A stretch of 15,052 nt of DNA from Lachnoclostridium sp. UBA7215 (GCA_002490465.1 DKUB01000046.1:1-15052); one strand, 5' to 3'; positions 1-8,006 are shown, numbered from the stretch's first letter. Notes: generated from the letters alone by a model not told the origin. Made by a program: numbers and translations.

Positions 1-23
1 TACACACTTTACTTGACAAACCC
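1..23. mobile_element. Possible insertion-sequence terminus (IS256-like), running off the window
   Basis: On the minus strand the ATPase reading frame is family-like up to the codon at 24-26 and then changes abruptly to a run that reads GGGTTTGTCAAG followed by TAAAGTGTGTA. P-type ATPases normally continue here with a conserved stretch of the type V-L-x-D-D-N-F, which is absent. In general style (TTGACAA near the edge, a TGTGTA block further in) the sequence resembles terminal inverted repeats of IS256/mutator-type elements, as I recall them. Only one end is visible and no transposase is in view, so this is a weak inference. A simple frameshift, a deletion junction or a genome rearrangement are alternatives. 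Confidence 0.3.
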
Positions 24-1958
24 CATTGCAGATGCATCCTTTGACACTTCGGTTCCTGTCACACCCATTGCTACACCAATGTCTGCCCTTTTCAGAGCAG
101 GGGCATCATTCACTCCATCTCCTGTCATTGCAACAATATTGCCTTTTCTCTGCCATGCATCAACAATTCGGATTTTGTTCTCTGGTGACACTCTGGCATA
201 TACTGAAATATTGTTAAGTGCCTGTCCTAATTCCTCATCAGACATCTTATCTAATTCCTGTCCTGCAACAGACATATCCTGATCCTGGCAAATACCAATC
301 TGTTTTGCAATAGCCGTTGCCGTCACCTTATGGTCCCCGGTAATCATAACTGGCTTTATACCAGCACTTATAGCATCTGCAACCGCTTCTACAGATTCTT
401 CTCTTGGCGGATCCACCATAGATACCAACCCGGTAAATGTATACCCATATTCATTATTAATTGACAATATTTCATTTTCCTTACATTCCCGATAAACAAA
501 TGCCAATACCCGCAAGCCATTTTCTGAAAATATCTGATTTTGTTTTAGAATTTCCGTCTTATCTGCCTCTGTGATTAATCTGACCCCTTTACTTGTTGCA
601 ATGGTCTGGACTCTATCTAACAAAACGTCCACCGCGCCTTTTGTAAAAACTGTTGGTATTCCATGCACACGGTACTTGCTGCTCATCAGTTTTCTATCAG
701 AATCAAATGGAATTTCTTCCATACGCGGCATCATGTCTCTGATATCTTCTTCCGTTACTCCTGCTTCCATCAGACCTGTTTTTTCAGCCATATTCAACAG
801 ACAAATTTCAGTTGGATCTCCAATATTTTTCCCATCATTAATTGAAGAATCATTATTTAAAATGGCATTATATAACAAATATCTATGAAGACCTGATGCC
901 AAATCCAATTCTTCAGGCAGTATACATTTACCATCTGCATATATTTCTTTTACCGTCATTTTATTCTGTGTTAAGGTACCCGTTTTATCAGAACAAATAA
1001 CAGATACACATCCCAGGCTTTCAACCGCTTTCAGATCTTTAATGATTGCATGATCCGCTGCCATCTTTCTTGTTCCCATCGCCTGCACAATTGTAACAAT
1101 GGAACTAAGAGCTTCCGGAATTGCAGCAACAGCTAATGCAGCAGCAAACATAAGTGAATCCAGCACCGGTTCCTTTTGCCATACCCTAATCCCAAATACA
1201 ATTACGCTGATCATCATAATAACAATTGCAAGTTTCTTACTGAAGTCATCTAAACTTACCTGCAACGGAGTTTTTTTATCCTTTGTATCATTCATGAGCT
1301 TTGCTATCTTACCCATTTCAGTATCCATACCAGTAGCAGTTACTAACACATTTGCTCTTCCATAAGTAACTAAACTTCCAGAAAAGACCATATTGTATCT
1401 ATCACCTAACGCTGCTTCATTTTTAATTTCCTCATCGCTCTTATCAATATTTGTTGATTCGCCAGTTAGAGAACTCTCATTCACTTGTAATGAATAATTC
1501 TCGATAATCCGCCCATCCGCCACAATCATATCTCCAGCTTCTAAAAGCAATACATCTCCTGAAACAATTTCCCTTGAATCCACCTCTTTTCTAATTCCAT
1601 CTCTCAAAACTTTTGCCTTTGGGACAGATAAAGCTTTTAAAGAAGCCAACGATTTTTCAGCTTTAACATATTGAATTGTTCCTAAAACAGCATTTAATAT
1701 GATGACAGCAAATATAACAATTGTACTCTCTGCATTTCCTGAAACCATAGAAACAACTGCCACTACAATTAAAATAAAAACCAGTAAATCCTTAAATTGT
1801 TCCAGAAAAACTCTAAATACATTTTTCTTCTTTTTTTCTTCTAATACATTTTCTCCATACTTTTTCCGTAAATTTTTTGCAGTTTCTTCAGTATGTCCTT
1901 CAGCACTGCCAAACATTTCAAATAACTCTTGTTTTGTTTGTTGATAAACTTCTTTCAT
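9..1958 (-). CDS. Cation-translocating P-type ATPase (Ca/Mn type), C-terminally truncated
   Basis: An ATP-driven membrane pump for divalent cations, of the bacterial Ca2+ P-type (SERCA/PMCA-like) branch. The 649-residue product has the N-terminal cation ATPase domain, the actuator motif TGES (165-168), transmembrane segment M4 with PEAL (281-284), the phosphorylation motif DKTGTLT (324-330, Asp324), the nucleotide-binding KGA (440-442), TGD (540-542) and the hinge TGDGVND (612-618). It ends at 649, whereas the family is usually about 850-900 residues. The M5-M10 segments that complete the ion pathway are missing, so the product is probably inactive. The start at 1958 is chosen because an AGGAGA site lies just upstream; a longer frame to 2021 would run into the terminator of the leader. 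The leader carries a yybP-ykoY riboswitch, which points to manganese (or Mn/Ca) export as the original role. The substrate assignment is inferred from this regulation, not from the ATPase residues. Confidence 0.85.
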   Translation of the reverse strand: MKEVYQQTKQELFEMFGSAEGHTEETAKNLRKKYGENVLEEKKKKNVFRVFLEQFKDLLVFILIVVAVVSMVSGNAESTIVIFAVIILNAVLGTIQYVKAEKSLASLKALSVPKAKVLRDGIRKEVDSREIVSGDVLLLEAGDMIVADGRIIENYSLQVNESSLTGESTNIDKSDEEIKNEAALGDRYNMVFSGSLVTYGRANVLVTATGMDTEMGKIAKLMNDTKDKKTPLQVSLDDFSKKLAIVIMMISVIVFGIRVWQKEPVLDSLMFAAALAVAAIPEALSSIVTIVQAMGTRKMAADHAIIKDLKAVESLGCVSVICSDKTGTLTQNKMTVKEIYADGKCILPEELDLASGLHRYLLYNAILNNDSSINDGKNIGDPTEICLLNMAEKTGLMEAGVTEEDIRDMMPRMEEIPFDSDRKLMSSKYRVHGIPTVFTKGAVDVLLDRVQTIATSKGVRLITEADKTEILKQNQIFSENGLRVLAFVYRECKENEILSINNEYGYTFTGLVSMVDPPREESVEAVADAISAGIKPVMITGDHKVTATAIAKQIGICQDQDMSVAGQELDKMSDEELGQALNNISVYARVSPENKIRIVDAWQRKGNIVAMTGDGVNDAPALKRADIGVAMGVTGTEVSKDASAMGFVK

Positions 1959-1984
1959 GCCTGTTCTCCTTTCCGTATTTGCAC

Positions 1985-2031
1985 AAAAGAAAAAGACCTT
2001 TTGTGCATAATAAATATACACAAAAAGTCTT
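1985..2031 (-). terminator. Intrinsic terminator of the manganese riboswitch
   Basis: On the minus strand AAGACTTTTTGTG (2031-2019) pairs with CACAAAAGGTCTT (2005-1993) with one mismatch, and a U-rich tract follows to 1985. The structure sits between the riboswitch aptamer and the ATPase ribosome site. Its 5' arm overlaps the closing stem of the aptamer, so the two structures compete. This is the expected layout of a transcription-attenuating expression platform. Confidence 0.8.
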
Positions 2032-2123
2032 GTTTAACAACGGTTTGTCACCCAGCCTCCGGTCTAAAAAGACGTCCTGACGAAAACTGGAACATGCCTC
2101 GCATGCAACTACTCCCTTTTTGT
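2019..2123 (-). promoter_or_regulatory. yybP-ykoY (Mn2+) riboswitch aptamer
   Basis: The leader shows the hallmarks of the yybP-ykoY family in order: GGGAGTAG (2116-2109), CGTCAGGACG (2082-2073), GGCTGGG (2057-2051) and then TGACAAACC (2050-2042). The closing stem is visible: ACAAAAAG (2123-2116) is perfectly complementary to CTTTTTGT (2027-2020). This class is known to sense Mn2+ and usually turns on Mn2+ exporters and P-type ATPases. CTTTTTGT is also part of the terminator 5' arm, so ligand-stabilised closure would disrupt the terminator and switch expression on. The family call is from remembered consensus motifs and has not been run against a covariance model. Confidence 0.87.
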
Positions 2124-2131
2124 TGGTTATG

Positions 2132-2160
2132 AGTTTATCATATGAATTTTTAAAAGTCAA
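2132..2160 (-). promoter_or_regulatory. Sigma-A promoter of the riboswitch-ATPase unit
   Basis: TTGACT (2160-2155) and TAAACT (2137-2132) are separated by 17 bases. Transcription would begin at about 2124, just before the first base of the riboswitch closing stem, which supports the call. The -35 box lies only 17 bases past the stop codon of the upstream methyltransferase gene. Confidence 0.65.
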
Positions 2161-2177
2161 TCATATTTTGTTTAAAG

Positions 2178-3551
2178 CTATATTAACATACCCTGTTTGG
2201 AGAATAATACCACCGTCTCAATCCCTCTTGTCCACGGAAACATGTCCACGCACACTGCCTTTACCGGACGGTATCCGAACGCCAGAAACTCCGGCAAATC
2301 CCTTGCAAGGCTTGTCGGCTTACAGGAGACATATATGATTTCGCTCACCTGATATTCCAGTATTTTTTTGAGTGCCTTGGGGTGGACACCTTCGCGTGGC
2401 GGGTCAAGAACAATCACATCCGGCATCTCCTCTAATTCATCCAACACCTTAAGTACATCCCCTGCCAAAAATCTGCAGTTTGACAAATGGTTTCTCGCCG
2501 CATTCTCACGCGCTGCCAAAACAGCCTCCTCTACAATTTCCACACCAACCGCCTGCTTTGCCACCGGCGCCAGTATCTGGGCAATGGTTCCCGTTCCGCT
2601 GTACAAATCAAAAATCACCTTTCCCTCCACATTCCCGGCATATTCCTGCACGGTTTGATATAACACCTCAGCACCGGCTGAATTTGTCTGAAAAAATGAA
2701 AAAGGGGATATCTGGAAACGAAGCCCCAAAAGCTCCTCATAAAAATAATCCCGCCCATATAAAATCTGTGTTTTGTCTGATTTGACCACGTCGGAAAGGC
2801 TGTCATTTACCATATGTAAAATACCTGCATAGCTCCCTGTAACCGGAAGGGCAAGCAGCATTTCAAGATATTCCCGAACCGGAACCTCCCCCTGCGATGT
2901 CGTCACAAGGGCAATTAACAGCTCACCTGTCTTTCTCGCCTTGCGGACAAGCAGATGCCGCAAAATCCCCTTATGGCTCATTTTATGGTAAAAGGGCAAA
3001 TCCCTGTCCCGGAAAAATTGAAGTGTGCCTTTCAAAACAAGACGAAAATCTTCATCTGCAATGTGACATTCCGCAACTGGAAGAATATCATAAAAACTGC
3101 CCTTTTTATGCAGTCCGAGAGTTAAAGGCCCGCCTTTTTCTTCATCTCCAAAAGAAAACTCCATTTTATTCCGGTACTCCCATTCGGCAGGGCTTGACAG
3201 GCAGTCTTCCAATGGGAAGTCCGGACAGACCGCCCGAAGCAGGGTCTGCACCTGGAACAGTTTTAACTGCTTTTGATTTTCATAATCCATTGTCTGATAA
3301 GAACAGCCGCCGCACGCGCCAAAATGGGGGCAGGGCGGATTTTGATTTTCCATCGGGGACAGCTTATCCACGCTGAGCAGCATTCCCTCCGGTCTCCCTT
3401 TCCGAATCTTACTGCACCGAAACGTTATTTTCTGGCCCGGCAGCGTATTTTTCACAAGTACCAGTGCATCCTCTCCCTCTGCCTTTACCATTCCTTTATT
3501 GGGAAACTTGAGGGAGACAACTTCTCCTTCATAGTTTTCATTCTTTTTCAA
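2178..3551 (-). CDS. rlmD: 23S rRNA (uracil-C5)-methyltransferase, RlmD/RlmCD type
   Basis: A SAM-dependent enzyme that methylates C5 of uridine in 23S rRNA (U1939 in E. coli RlmD; B. subtilis RlmCD modifies U747 and U1939). The 457-residue product has an N-terminal TRAM-like RNA-binding domain and four Fe-S cysteines at about 74, 80, 83 and 162, close to the 81/87/90/162 pattern of E. coli RlmD. It also has the SAM motif DLYSGTG (315-321), DPPREG (383-388) and the catalytic cysteine in YVSCKP (410). The start is taken as TTG at 3551 because GAGAGGA lies six bases upstream. The frame stays open to another TTG at 3626, but a promoter -10 box falls inside that extension. No clear terminator follows the stop. 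Which uridine is modified cannot be told from sequence alone, since Clostridia often carry several paralogues. Confidence 0.92.
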   Translation of the reverse strand: MKKNENYEGEVVSLKFPNKGMVKAEGEDALVLVKNTLPGQKITFRCSKIRKGRPEGMLLSVDKLSPMENQNPPCPHFGACGGCSYQTMDYENQKQLKLFQVQTLLRAVCPDFPLEDCLSSPAEWEYRNKMEFSFGDEEKGGPLTLGLHKKGSFYDILPVAECHIADEDFRLVLKGTLQFFRDRDLPFYHKMSHKGILRHLLVRKARKTGELLIALVTTSQGEVPVREYLEMLLALPVTGSYAGILHMVNDSLSDVVKSDKTQILYGRDYFYEELLGLRFQISPFSFFQTNSAGAEVLYQTVQEYAGNVEGKVIFDLYSGTGTIAQILAPVAKQAVGVEIVEEAVLAARENAARNHLSNCRFLAGDVLKVLDELEEMPDVIVLDPPREGVHPKALKKILEYQVSEIIYVSCKPTSLARDLPEFLAFGYRPVKAVCVDMFPWTRGIETVVLFSKQGMLI

Positions 3552-3603
3552 TAATAGTCCTCTCTTTCCTCTCTTAATCGCTATATTGACACTTCTAATA
3601 CTA

Positions 3604-3632
3604 ATTGTACCACAAATCTGTGCCAAAATGAA
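3604..3632 (-). promoter_or_regulatory. Promoter of rlmD (extended -10)
   Basis: On the minus strand TGGTACAAT provides an extended -10 (hexamer TACAAT at 3609-3604). A weak -35, TTCATT (3632-3627), lies 17 bases away. It is back to back with the DUF1836 promoter and lies within the open extension of the rlmD frame, so it argues for the downstream TTG start. Confidence 0.6.
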
Positions 3633-3638
3633 AGAAAC

Positions 3639-3667
3639 TTGATTTACAACCGCAAATCATATATACT
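3639..3667 (+). promoter_or_regulatory. Promoter of the DUF1836-pcrA unit
   Basis: TTGATT (3639-3644) and TATACT (3662-3667) are spaced by exactly 17 bases, placing the transcript start at about 3674 and leaving a short leader of roughly 40 bases. Confidence 0.7.
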
Positions 3668-3713
3668 AATTAAGGTAAGCAAAAGAAACCGTACGAAAAG
3701 AGAGGTAGCAACG

Positions 3714-4319
3714 ATGGAGCGCTCCAGCGAAGAAAGTATTATGGACATCCTGAAAAAACTGAACGAAATTGATTACATAGATCCGGATGAAATCCCTAAT
3801 ATTGACTTATACATGGACCAGGTGACAACATTTATGGATGAGCATCTGGACGCCTGCAGACGTCAGGATGACGACAAAATTCTGACGAAGACAATGATAA
3901 ATAACTACACAAAAAACGATCTTCTTCCACCACCGGTAAAGAAAAAATACACGAAGGAACATATGTATCTTCTTATCTTCCTATATTATTTTAAAAATAC
4001 GCTTTCCATCACGGATATTCAAAAGATTTTCCGGCCGCTGACCAGTATGTTTTTTGATAATAAATCGCGTAATGTCTCATTAGAAGAAATTTACCGAAAA
4101 ATATTTAAAATGGAACGAATCCAGACGGATAATCTGACAAAAGATATTCTGCGGCGCTTTAAAGCTTCTCAAAATCTTTTTCCGGAAGTAAAAAATGAGG
4201 AGGAATCGGATTTTCTCTCCCGTTTTGCCGTTATCTGCCTGCTGAGTTTTGATGCTTATATGAAAAAACAGCTGGTAGAACGGATGATTGATGAAACACT
4301 GTCAGATACCGATAAATAA
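3714..4319 (+). CDS. DUF1836 domain protein (predicted helix-turn-helix)
   Basis: A 201-residue protein recognised as DUF1836, a family of about this length widespread in Bacillota and predicted to contain a winged or MerR-like DNA-binding fold. The visible hallmarks are the conserved basic stretch before LLPPPVKKKYTKEHM and the following helices with LSITDIQKIF, which reads like a helix-turn-helix. There is no signal peptide or membrane segment. The start at 3714 is chosen because AGAGG lies eight bases upstream; a longer frame from 3639 would begin inside the promoter. It precedes pcrA by 55 bases on the same strand and may be co-transcribed with it. Its biological role is not known to me, and a regulatory role is inferred only from the fold prediction. 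Confidence 0.8.
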   Translation: MERSSEESIMDILKKLNEIDYIDPDEIPNIDLYMDQVTTFMDEHLDACRRQDDDKILTKTMINNYTKNDLLPPPVKKKYTKEHMYLLIFLYYFKNTLSITDIQKIFRPLTSMFFDNKSRNVSLEEIYRKIFKMERIQTDNLTKDILRRFKASQNLFPEVKNEEESDFLSRFAVICLLSFDAYMKKQLVERMIDETLSDTDK

Positions 4320-4347
4320 CGGATGCCACGCTATGCGGACCATCCGT
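4319..4347 (+). other. Stem-loop between the DUF1836 gene and pcrA
   Basis: ACGGATG (4319-4325) is perfectly complementary to CATCCGT (4341-4347), and the intervening bases contain a small CGC/GCG pairing. No U-tract follows, so it is not a standard intrinsic terminator. It may be a weak attenuator, an mRNA-processing or stability element, or chance. Confidence 0.35.
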
Positions 4348-4374
4348 ATATGAATCAAAAGAATGGAGCGGACC

Positions 4375-6630
4375 ATGAACGGATTATTAGAAGAATTAAA
4401 CGATAAACAAAGAGAGGCGGTTCTCCACTATGAAGGACCGCTCCTTATTTTGGCCGGGGCCGGCTCCGGTAAAACACGGGTGCTGACCCACCGCATTGCC
4501 TATCTGATTGAGGAACACCAGATCAATCCCTATCATATTCTTGCCCTGACCTTTACCAACAAGGCGGCAAAGGAAATGCGGGAACGTGTTGACCGAATTG
4601 TCTCTTTTGGCGCACAGAATATCTGGGTAAGTACTTTTCACTCCACCTGTGTGAGAATCCTGCGCCGTTATATCGATATTCTCGGCTATGACAGGAACTT
4701 TACCATTTATGACAGTGATGACCAGAAAACACTGATGAAAGATATTTGCAAACATCTTGATATTGACACAAAAAAGTACCGTGAAAAGACTTTTCTGAAT
4801 GTCATCTCCTCCGCAAAGGATGAATTAAAAACACCGGAGCAATTGGCAGATGAACTGGATAAAAATCACGACCCGAGAATCTTTGCCACCGTTTACAGAG
4901 AATATCAGAACCGCTTAAAGCACAATAACGCCCTGGATTTTGATGACTTAATCATGCTGACCGTACAGCTGTTCCGTGAAAGCGCTGAAGTCCTTGACTA
5001 CTATCAGCAGCGTTTCCGTTTTCTTCTTGTGGACGAATACCAGGATACCAATACGGCGCAGTTTACCCTCTTAAGCCTTCTTGCCAGCCGCTATCAGAAT
5101 CTGTGTGTGGTTGGGGATGACGACCAGTCCATTTATAAATTTCGGGGGGCAAATATATATAATATATTAAATTTTGAAAAGGTATTCCCTGCCACAAAGG
5201 TAATCCGTCTGGAACAAAATTACCGCTCTACCGGAAATATCTTAAAGGCCGCCAATGAGGTTATTGTACATAATAAAATGAGAAAGGAAAAGGCACTGTG
5301 GACAGATGCCGAAGAGGGCGAACTGCTCTCCTACTGCAGTTATGAAACGGAATACGAAGAGGCCGAAGCCGTTTCCGCCGATATTAACCGGGCGGTTTTT
5401 CATGAGGGAAGAAGCTATTCCGATTTTGCTGTTTTATACCGCACAAATGCCCAGTCCCGTGTATTTGAGGAAAAACTGGTATATGAGGGAATTCCATACC
5501 GCATCATAGGTGCCATCAACTTTTATGCGAGAAAAGAAATCAAAGATCTGCTCTGCTATTTAAAGACCATAAACAACAGTGCAGACGATATTGCGATAAA
5601 GAGAATCATTAACATTCCAAAACGCGGCATCGGTCAGACAACCATCGGCCGGATTACTAATTTTGCCATAGAACAGGAAATCTCATTTTATAAAGCACTC
5701 ACAATGGCTGCTGACATTCCCGGCTGCAGCCGCGCCGCTGCGAATATTGATTCCTTTGTGAGCCTGATTGAGCAGTTCCGAAACCGGCTTTCCGACGAAT
5801 CATACACATTGGAAGACCTTATCCATGATATTATTGATTCCACCGGATATGTACGCCAGCTGGAAACGGAGGATACCGTTGAGGCACACTCCCGCATTGA
5901 AAATATCGATTCCCTGATAAATAAAATTGTGCAGTATGAAGAAGAATGCGAGGACATACCGACGCTGGACGGACTATTAGAGGACATTGCCCTTGTAGCA
6001 GACATTGATACCGTTTCCGAAGATGCCGAGCAGGTACTTCTTATGACTCTTCACAGCGCAAAGGGGCTGGAATTCCCCTGTGTCTATATGTGTGGCATGG
6101 AAGAAAATATTTTCCCGGGTGCTATGGCAGTATTCGGCGACAATGAAGAGGATATGGAGGAAGAACGGCGGCTTTGCTATGTCGGCATTACCCGTGCCAT
6201 GCAAAAACTCACACTCACAAGTGCAGCCAGACGAATGAGAAACGGGGATGTCGTCTTTAACCCACCCTCCCGTTTTATTCGGGAAATCCCCCGCTTTTTG
6301 ATGAAACAAACCGTGGGACCAGAACAGGAAGGGATACAGAAAAAATCTCCTCACTCCGGATATTCACCAAACAAAGCCTCCGTCTTTTCAACGGACCGCA
6401 AAAATCCGTTTCGTGACAATCCCTACATACAAAAGGGAATGTCTGTCTCCTCAAACGGCGAACCGGATTATAAAGTCGGCGATACCGTAAGTCATACTAA
6501 ATTCGGAACAGGAAGCGTCATCTCAATGGAAAAAATCAAAGACGATTATGAGGTAGTTGTTCTTTTTGATGATTTTGGCCAGAGAAAGCTCCGCTCCTCG
6601 TTTGCAAAGCTAAATAAAATTCATTCGTAA
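4375..6630 (+). CDS. pcrA: ATP-dependent 3'-5' DNA helicase PcrA (UvrD family)
   Basis: An SF1A helicase of Gram-positive bacteria, acting in nucleotide-excision repair, plasmid rolling-circle replication, RecA filament removal and resolution of transcription-replication conflicts. All signature motifs are intact in the 751-residue product: Walker A AGAGSGKT (27-34), Ia TFTNKAAKEM (59-68), DEYQD (220-224), GDDDQSIYKFRGA (247-259), QNYRS (281-285), motif V TLHSAKGLEF (558-567) and motif VI RRLCYVGITRAM (598-609). A C-terminal Tudor-like domain (about 699-749) corresponds to the RNA-polymerase-interacting region of PcrA. Length and architecture match the family. The start at 4375 is preferred over ATG 4363 because GGAG lies six bases before it, and 4363 has no ribosome site. 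Confidence 0.97.
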   Translation: MNGLLEELNDKQREAVLHYEGPLLILAGAGSGKTRVLTHRIAYLIEEHQINPYHILALTFTNKAAKEMRERVDRIVSFGAQNIWVSTFHSTCVRILRRYIDILGYDRNFTIYDSDDQKTLMKDICKHLDIDTKKYREKTFLNVISSAKDELKTPEQLADELDKNHDPRIFATVYREYQNRLKHNNALDFDDLIMLTVQLFRESAEVLDYYQQRFRFLLVDEYQDTNTAQFTLLSLLASRYQNLCVVGDDDQSIYKFRGANIYNILNFEKVFPATKVIRLEQNYRSTGNILKAANEVIVHNKMRKEKALWTDAEEGELLSYCSYETEYEEAEAVSADINRAVFHEGRSYSDFAVLYRTNAQSRVFEEKLVYEGIPYRIIGAINFYARKEIKDLLCYLKTINNSADDIAIKRIINIPKRGIGQTTIGRITNFAIEQEISFYKALTMAADIPGCSRAAANIDSFVSLIEQFRNRLSDESYTLEDLIHDIIDSTGYVRQLETEDTVEAHSRIENIDSLINKIVQYEEECEDIPTLDGLLEDIALVADIDTVSEDAEQVLLMTLHSAKGLEFPCVYMCGMEENIFPGAMAVFGDNEEDMEEERRLCYVGITRAMQKLTLTSAARRMRNGDVVFNPPSRFIREIPRFLMKQTVGPEQEGIQKKSPHSGYSPNKASVFSTDRKNPFRDNPYIQKGMSVSSNGEPDYKVGDTVSHTKFGTGSVISMEKIKDDYEVVVLFDDFGQRKLRSSFAKLNKIHS

Positions 6631-6690
6631 AATAAATCTGTAGAAATTTTCATTAGAAAACAAAAAAAGCAGTAGTATAAATTCAAAAAA

Positions 6691-6701
6691 TGTGTTAGAA
6701 T
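6691..6701 (+). promoter_or_regulatory. Likely extended -10 promoter of the small membrane protein gene
   Basis: TGTTAGAAT gives an extended -10 (TAGAAT at 6696-6701) with no good -35 at 17 bases. It lies 38 bases upstream of the start codon in the AT-rich gap after pcrA, where I see no terminator hairpin, so the gene may also receive read-through from pcrA. Confidence 0.45.
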
Positions 6702-6739
6702 AAGAATAAGTATTTTGTATAGTAGAAAGGATGGTTCGT

Positions 6740-7021
6740 ATGTCAGGAAAATTAGATGAATTACTTAACAGTGCAAAAATCAATGAGTTGTTGAATAAGA
6801 AAAAGGCAGAAGATGAAAATAAAACATGTCTTCTTTGGGTTCTTGCCATTATCGGTGTTGTGGCTACTATGGCTGCCGTTGCCTATGCGGTTTACCGTTT
6901 TATGAATCCCAAATATTCTAACTTCGATGGGGAATTCGATTATGACGAATTTGAAGACGACTTTGAAGATGATGATATTGACGATAAAGATGTCTATGTA
7001 AAAGCAAAAAAAGAAAATTAA
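6740..7021 (+). CDS. Small single-pass membrane protein with acidic tail
   Basis: A 93-residue protein of unknown function, of a type I recall as common in Lachnospiraceae. It has three parts. A charged N-terminal helix contains the near-repeat KLDELLNSAKINELLNKKK. One transmembrane helix follows at roughly residues 31-52. The C-terminal tail is very acidic (about 15 of 25 residues Asp or Glu) and ends in a short basic stretch. The start at 6740 is chosen because AAAGGA lies eight bases upstream; ATG 6731 overlaps that ribosome site. It follows pcrA on the same strand and is closed by a strong terminator. I cannot assign a function. Confidence 0.82.
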   Translation: MSGKLDELLNSAKINELLNKKKAEDENKTCLLWVLAIIGVVATMAAVAYAVYRFMNPKYSNFDGEFDYDEFEDDFEDDDIDDKDVYVKAKKEN

Positions 7022-7043
7022 ACAAACTATCTCCTGATATGAA

Positions 7044-7093
7044 AAATCCGCAAAAACCAGATACATGTATCATCGGTTTTTACGGATTTTTTC
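7044..7093. terminator. Bidirectional intrinsic terminator
   Basis: A long hairpin has arms AAATCCG/CGGATTT and AAAAACC/GGTTTTT and a central palindrome GATACATGTATC. It is flanked by T-runs on the plus strand (to about 7093) and by A-runs that become T-runs on the minus strand. It ends the small membrane protein gene (+) and degV (-), which converge here. Confidence 0.9.
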
Positions 7094-7118
7094 ATTGTGA
7101 CGCCTGTGTTAGTTCTTT

Positions 7119-8006
7119 TCAGGCATTTTTTTCTAACTCTTCCACTCTCCTTGAAATAGCAAGTGCAAGTGCCCCCGGCCCAATATGGCATGAAACACTT
7201 AAGGACAGCGGGTCAACCCAGATGTCGTGCCCTGGAAATTCTGTTCTCAACTCTTCTTTAAATATCTGTGCCTCTGTATCATCTGCCGTATAGGCAATCT
7301 CCATATGAAAATTGTCGCCGTCCGGGTCATGAAAACGATCCTCAAAATCTTTGCGGATTGCCTTTATCATTGTTGATTTCGCCTGTTTTAATGTTTTTAC
7401 TTTTGCGTAGGCATCCAGTTTTTCCCCTTGAATCTGCAGCACGGGTTTAATGCGCAGCATTGTTCCAATTGCCGCCGCTGTCGGTGTCACACGCCCGCCT
7501 TTTTTCAGATAAGTCAACGTATCCACCATAATATAAATACTGGACTCAAACTTTTCCCGCATAAGGATGTCTTTAATTTGCGCGCCATCATATCCCTTCT
7601 CTGCCAGTGCCATAGCATCAAGAACTGACTGACGCTGTGTTACAGAAATCCTCTGATTATCCACAACAAAAACCTTCCCTTCAAAAGGTTCTTCAAAGGA
7701 AAGCATCATGGCAGTACCACATGAACTGCTGAGTCCGCTGGACATAGGGATATACACAATCTCCTCATAACTTTCAAGCGTCTCTTCCCAAAGTTTCGTC
7801 AAAGTCTCCGGACTCGGCTGTGAGGTGGTAAGTTCTTTTCCCTGCTCCAGAAAACGATAAAACTCCTCCTGCGACATACTGATATCTTCATAAAAAGTAT
7901 CATCGTTCATAAAAAAAGGCATCGGAACAACATGTATTCCCATTTCTTTTGCCTGCATTTGCGTAATTCCACTGTTGCTATCTGTAATAACTGCTACTTT
8001 TTGCAT
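7119..8006 (-). CDS. DegV family fatty-acid-binding protein (FakB-like)
   Basis: A cytosolic protein of the DegV family, whose characterised members (FakB) bind a fatty acid and present it to the kinase FakA for phosphorylation in phospholipid synthesis. The 295-residue product has the usual length and the family signatures: N-terminal ITDSNSG, TSQPS (61-65) at the lipid head-group site, SSGLS (89-93), and LKKGGRV (167-173). The start at 8006 has AGAGGAC seven bases upstream. A near-consensus promoter lies upstream, divergent from the cobalamin-regulated operon. No fakA is in the window, and Clostridia usually carry several DegV paralogues, so the particular lipid is unknown. Confidence 0.93.
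   Translation of the reverse strand: MQKVAVITDSNSGITQMQAKEMGIHVVPMPFFMNDDTFYEDISMSQEEFYRFLEQGKELTTSQPSPETLTKLWEETLESYEEIVYIPMSSGLSSSCGTAMMLSFEEPFEGKVFVVDNQRISVTQRQSVLDAMALAEKGYDGAQIKDILMREKFESSIYIMVDTLTYLKKGGRVTPTAAAIGTMLRIKPVLQIQGEKLDAYAKVKTLKQAKSTMIKAIRKDFEDRFHDPDGDNFHMEIAYTADDTEAQIFKEELRTEFPGHDIWVDPLSLSVSCHIGPGALALAISRRVEELEKNA

Noticed and set aside
1959..2021. Longer N-terminus of the P-type ATPase starting at 2021
   Set aside because: The added 21 residues are encoded by the terminator hairpin and U-tract, and a good ribosome site precedes 1958.
1918..2160. Minus-strand 80-codon frame upstream of the ATPase
   Set aside because: It runs through the yybP-ykoY aptamer and terminator, begins at the promoter and shows no protein features.
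2897..3376. Plus-strand 159-codon frame opposite rlmD
   Set aside because: A shadow of the rlmD reading frame with no recognisable domain and no ribosome site.
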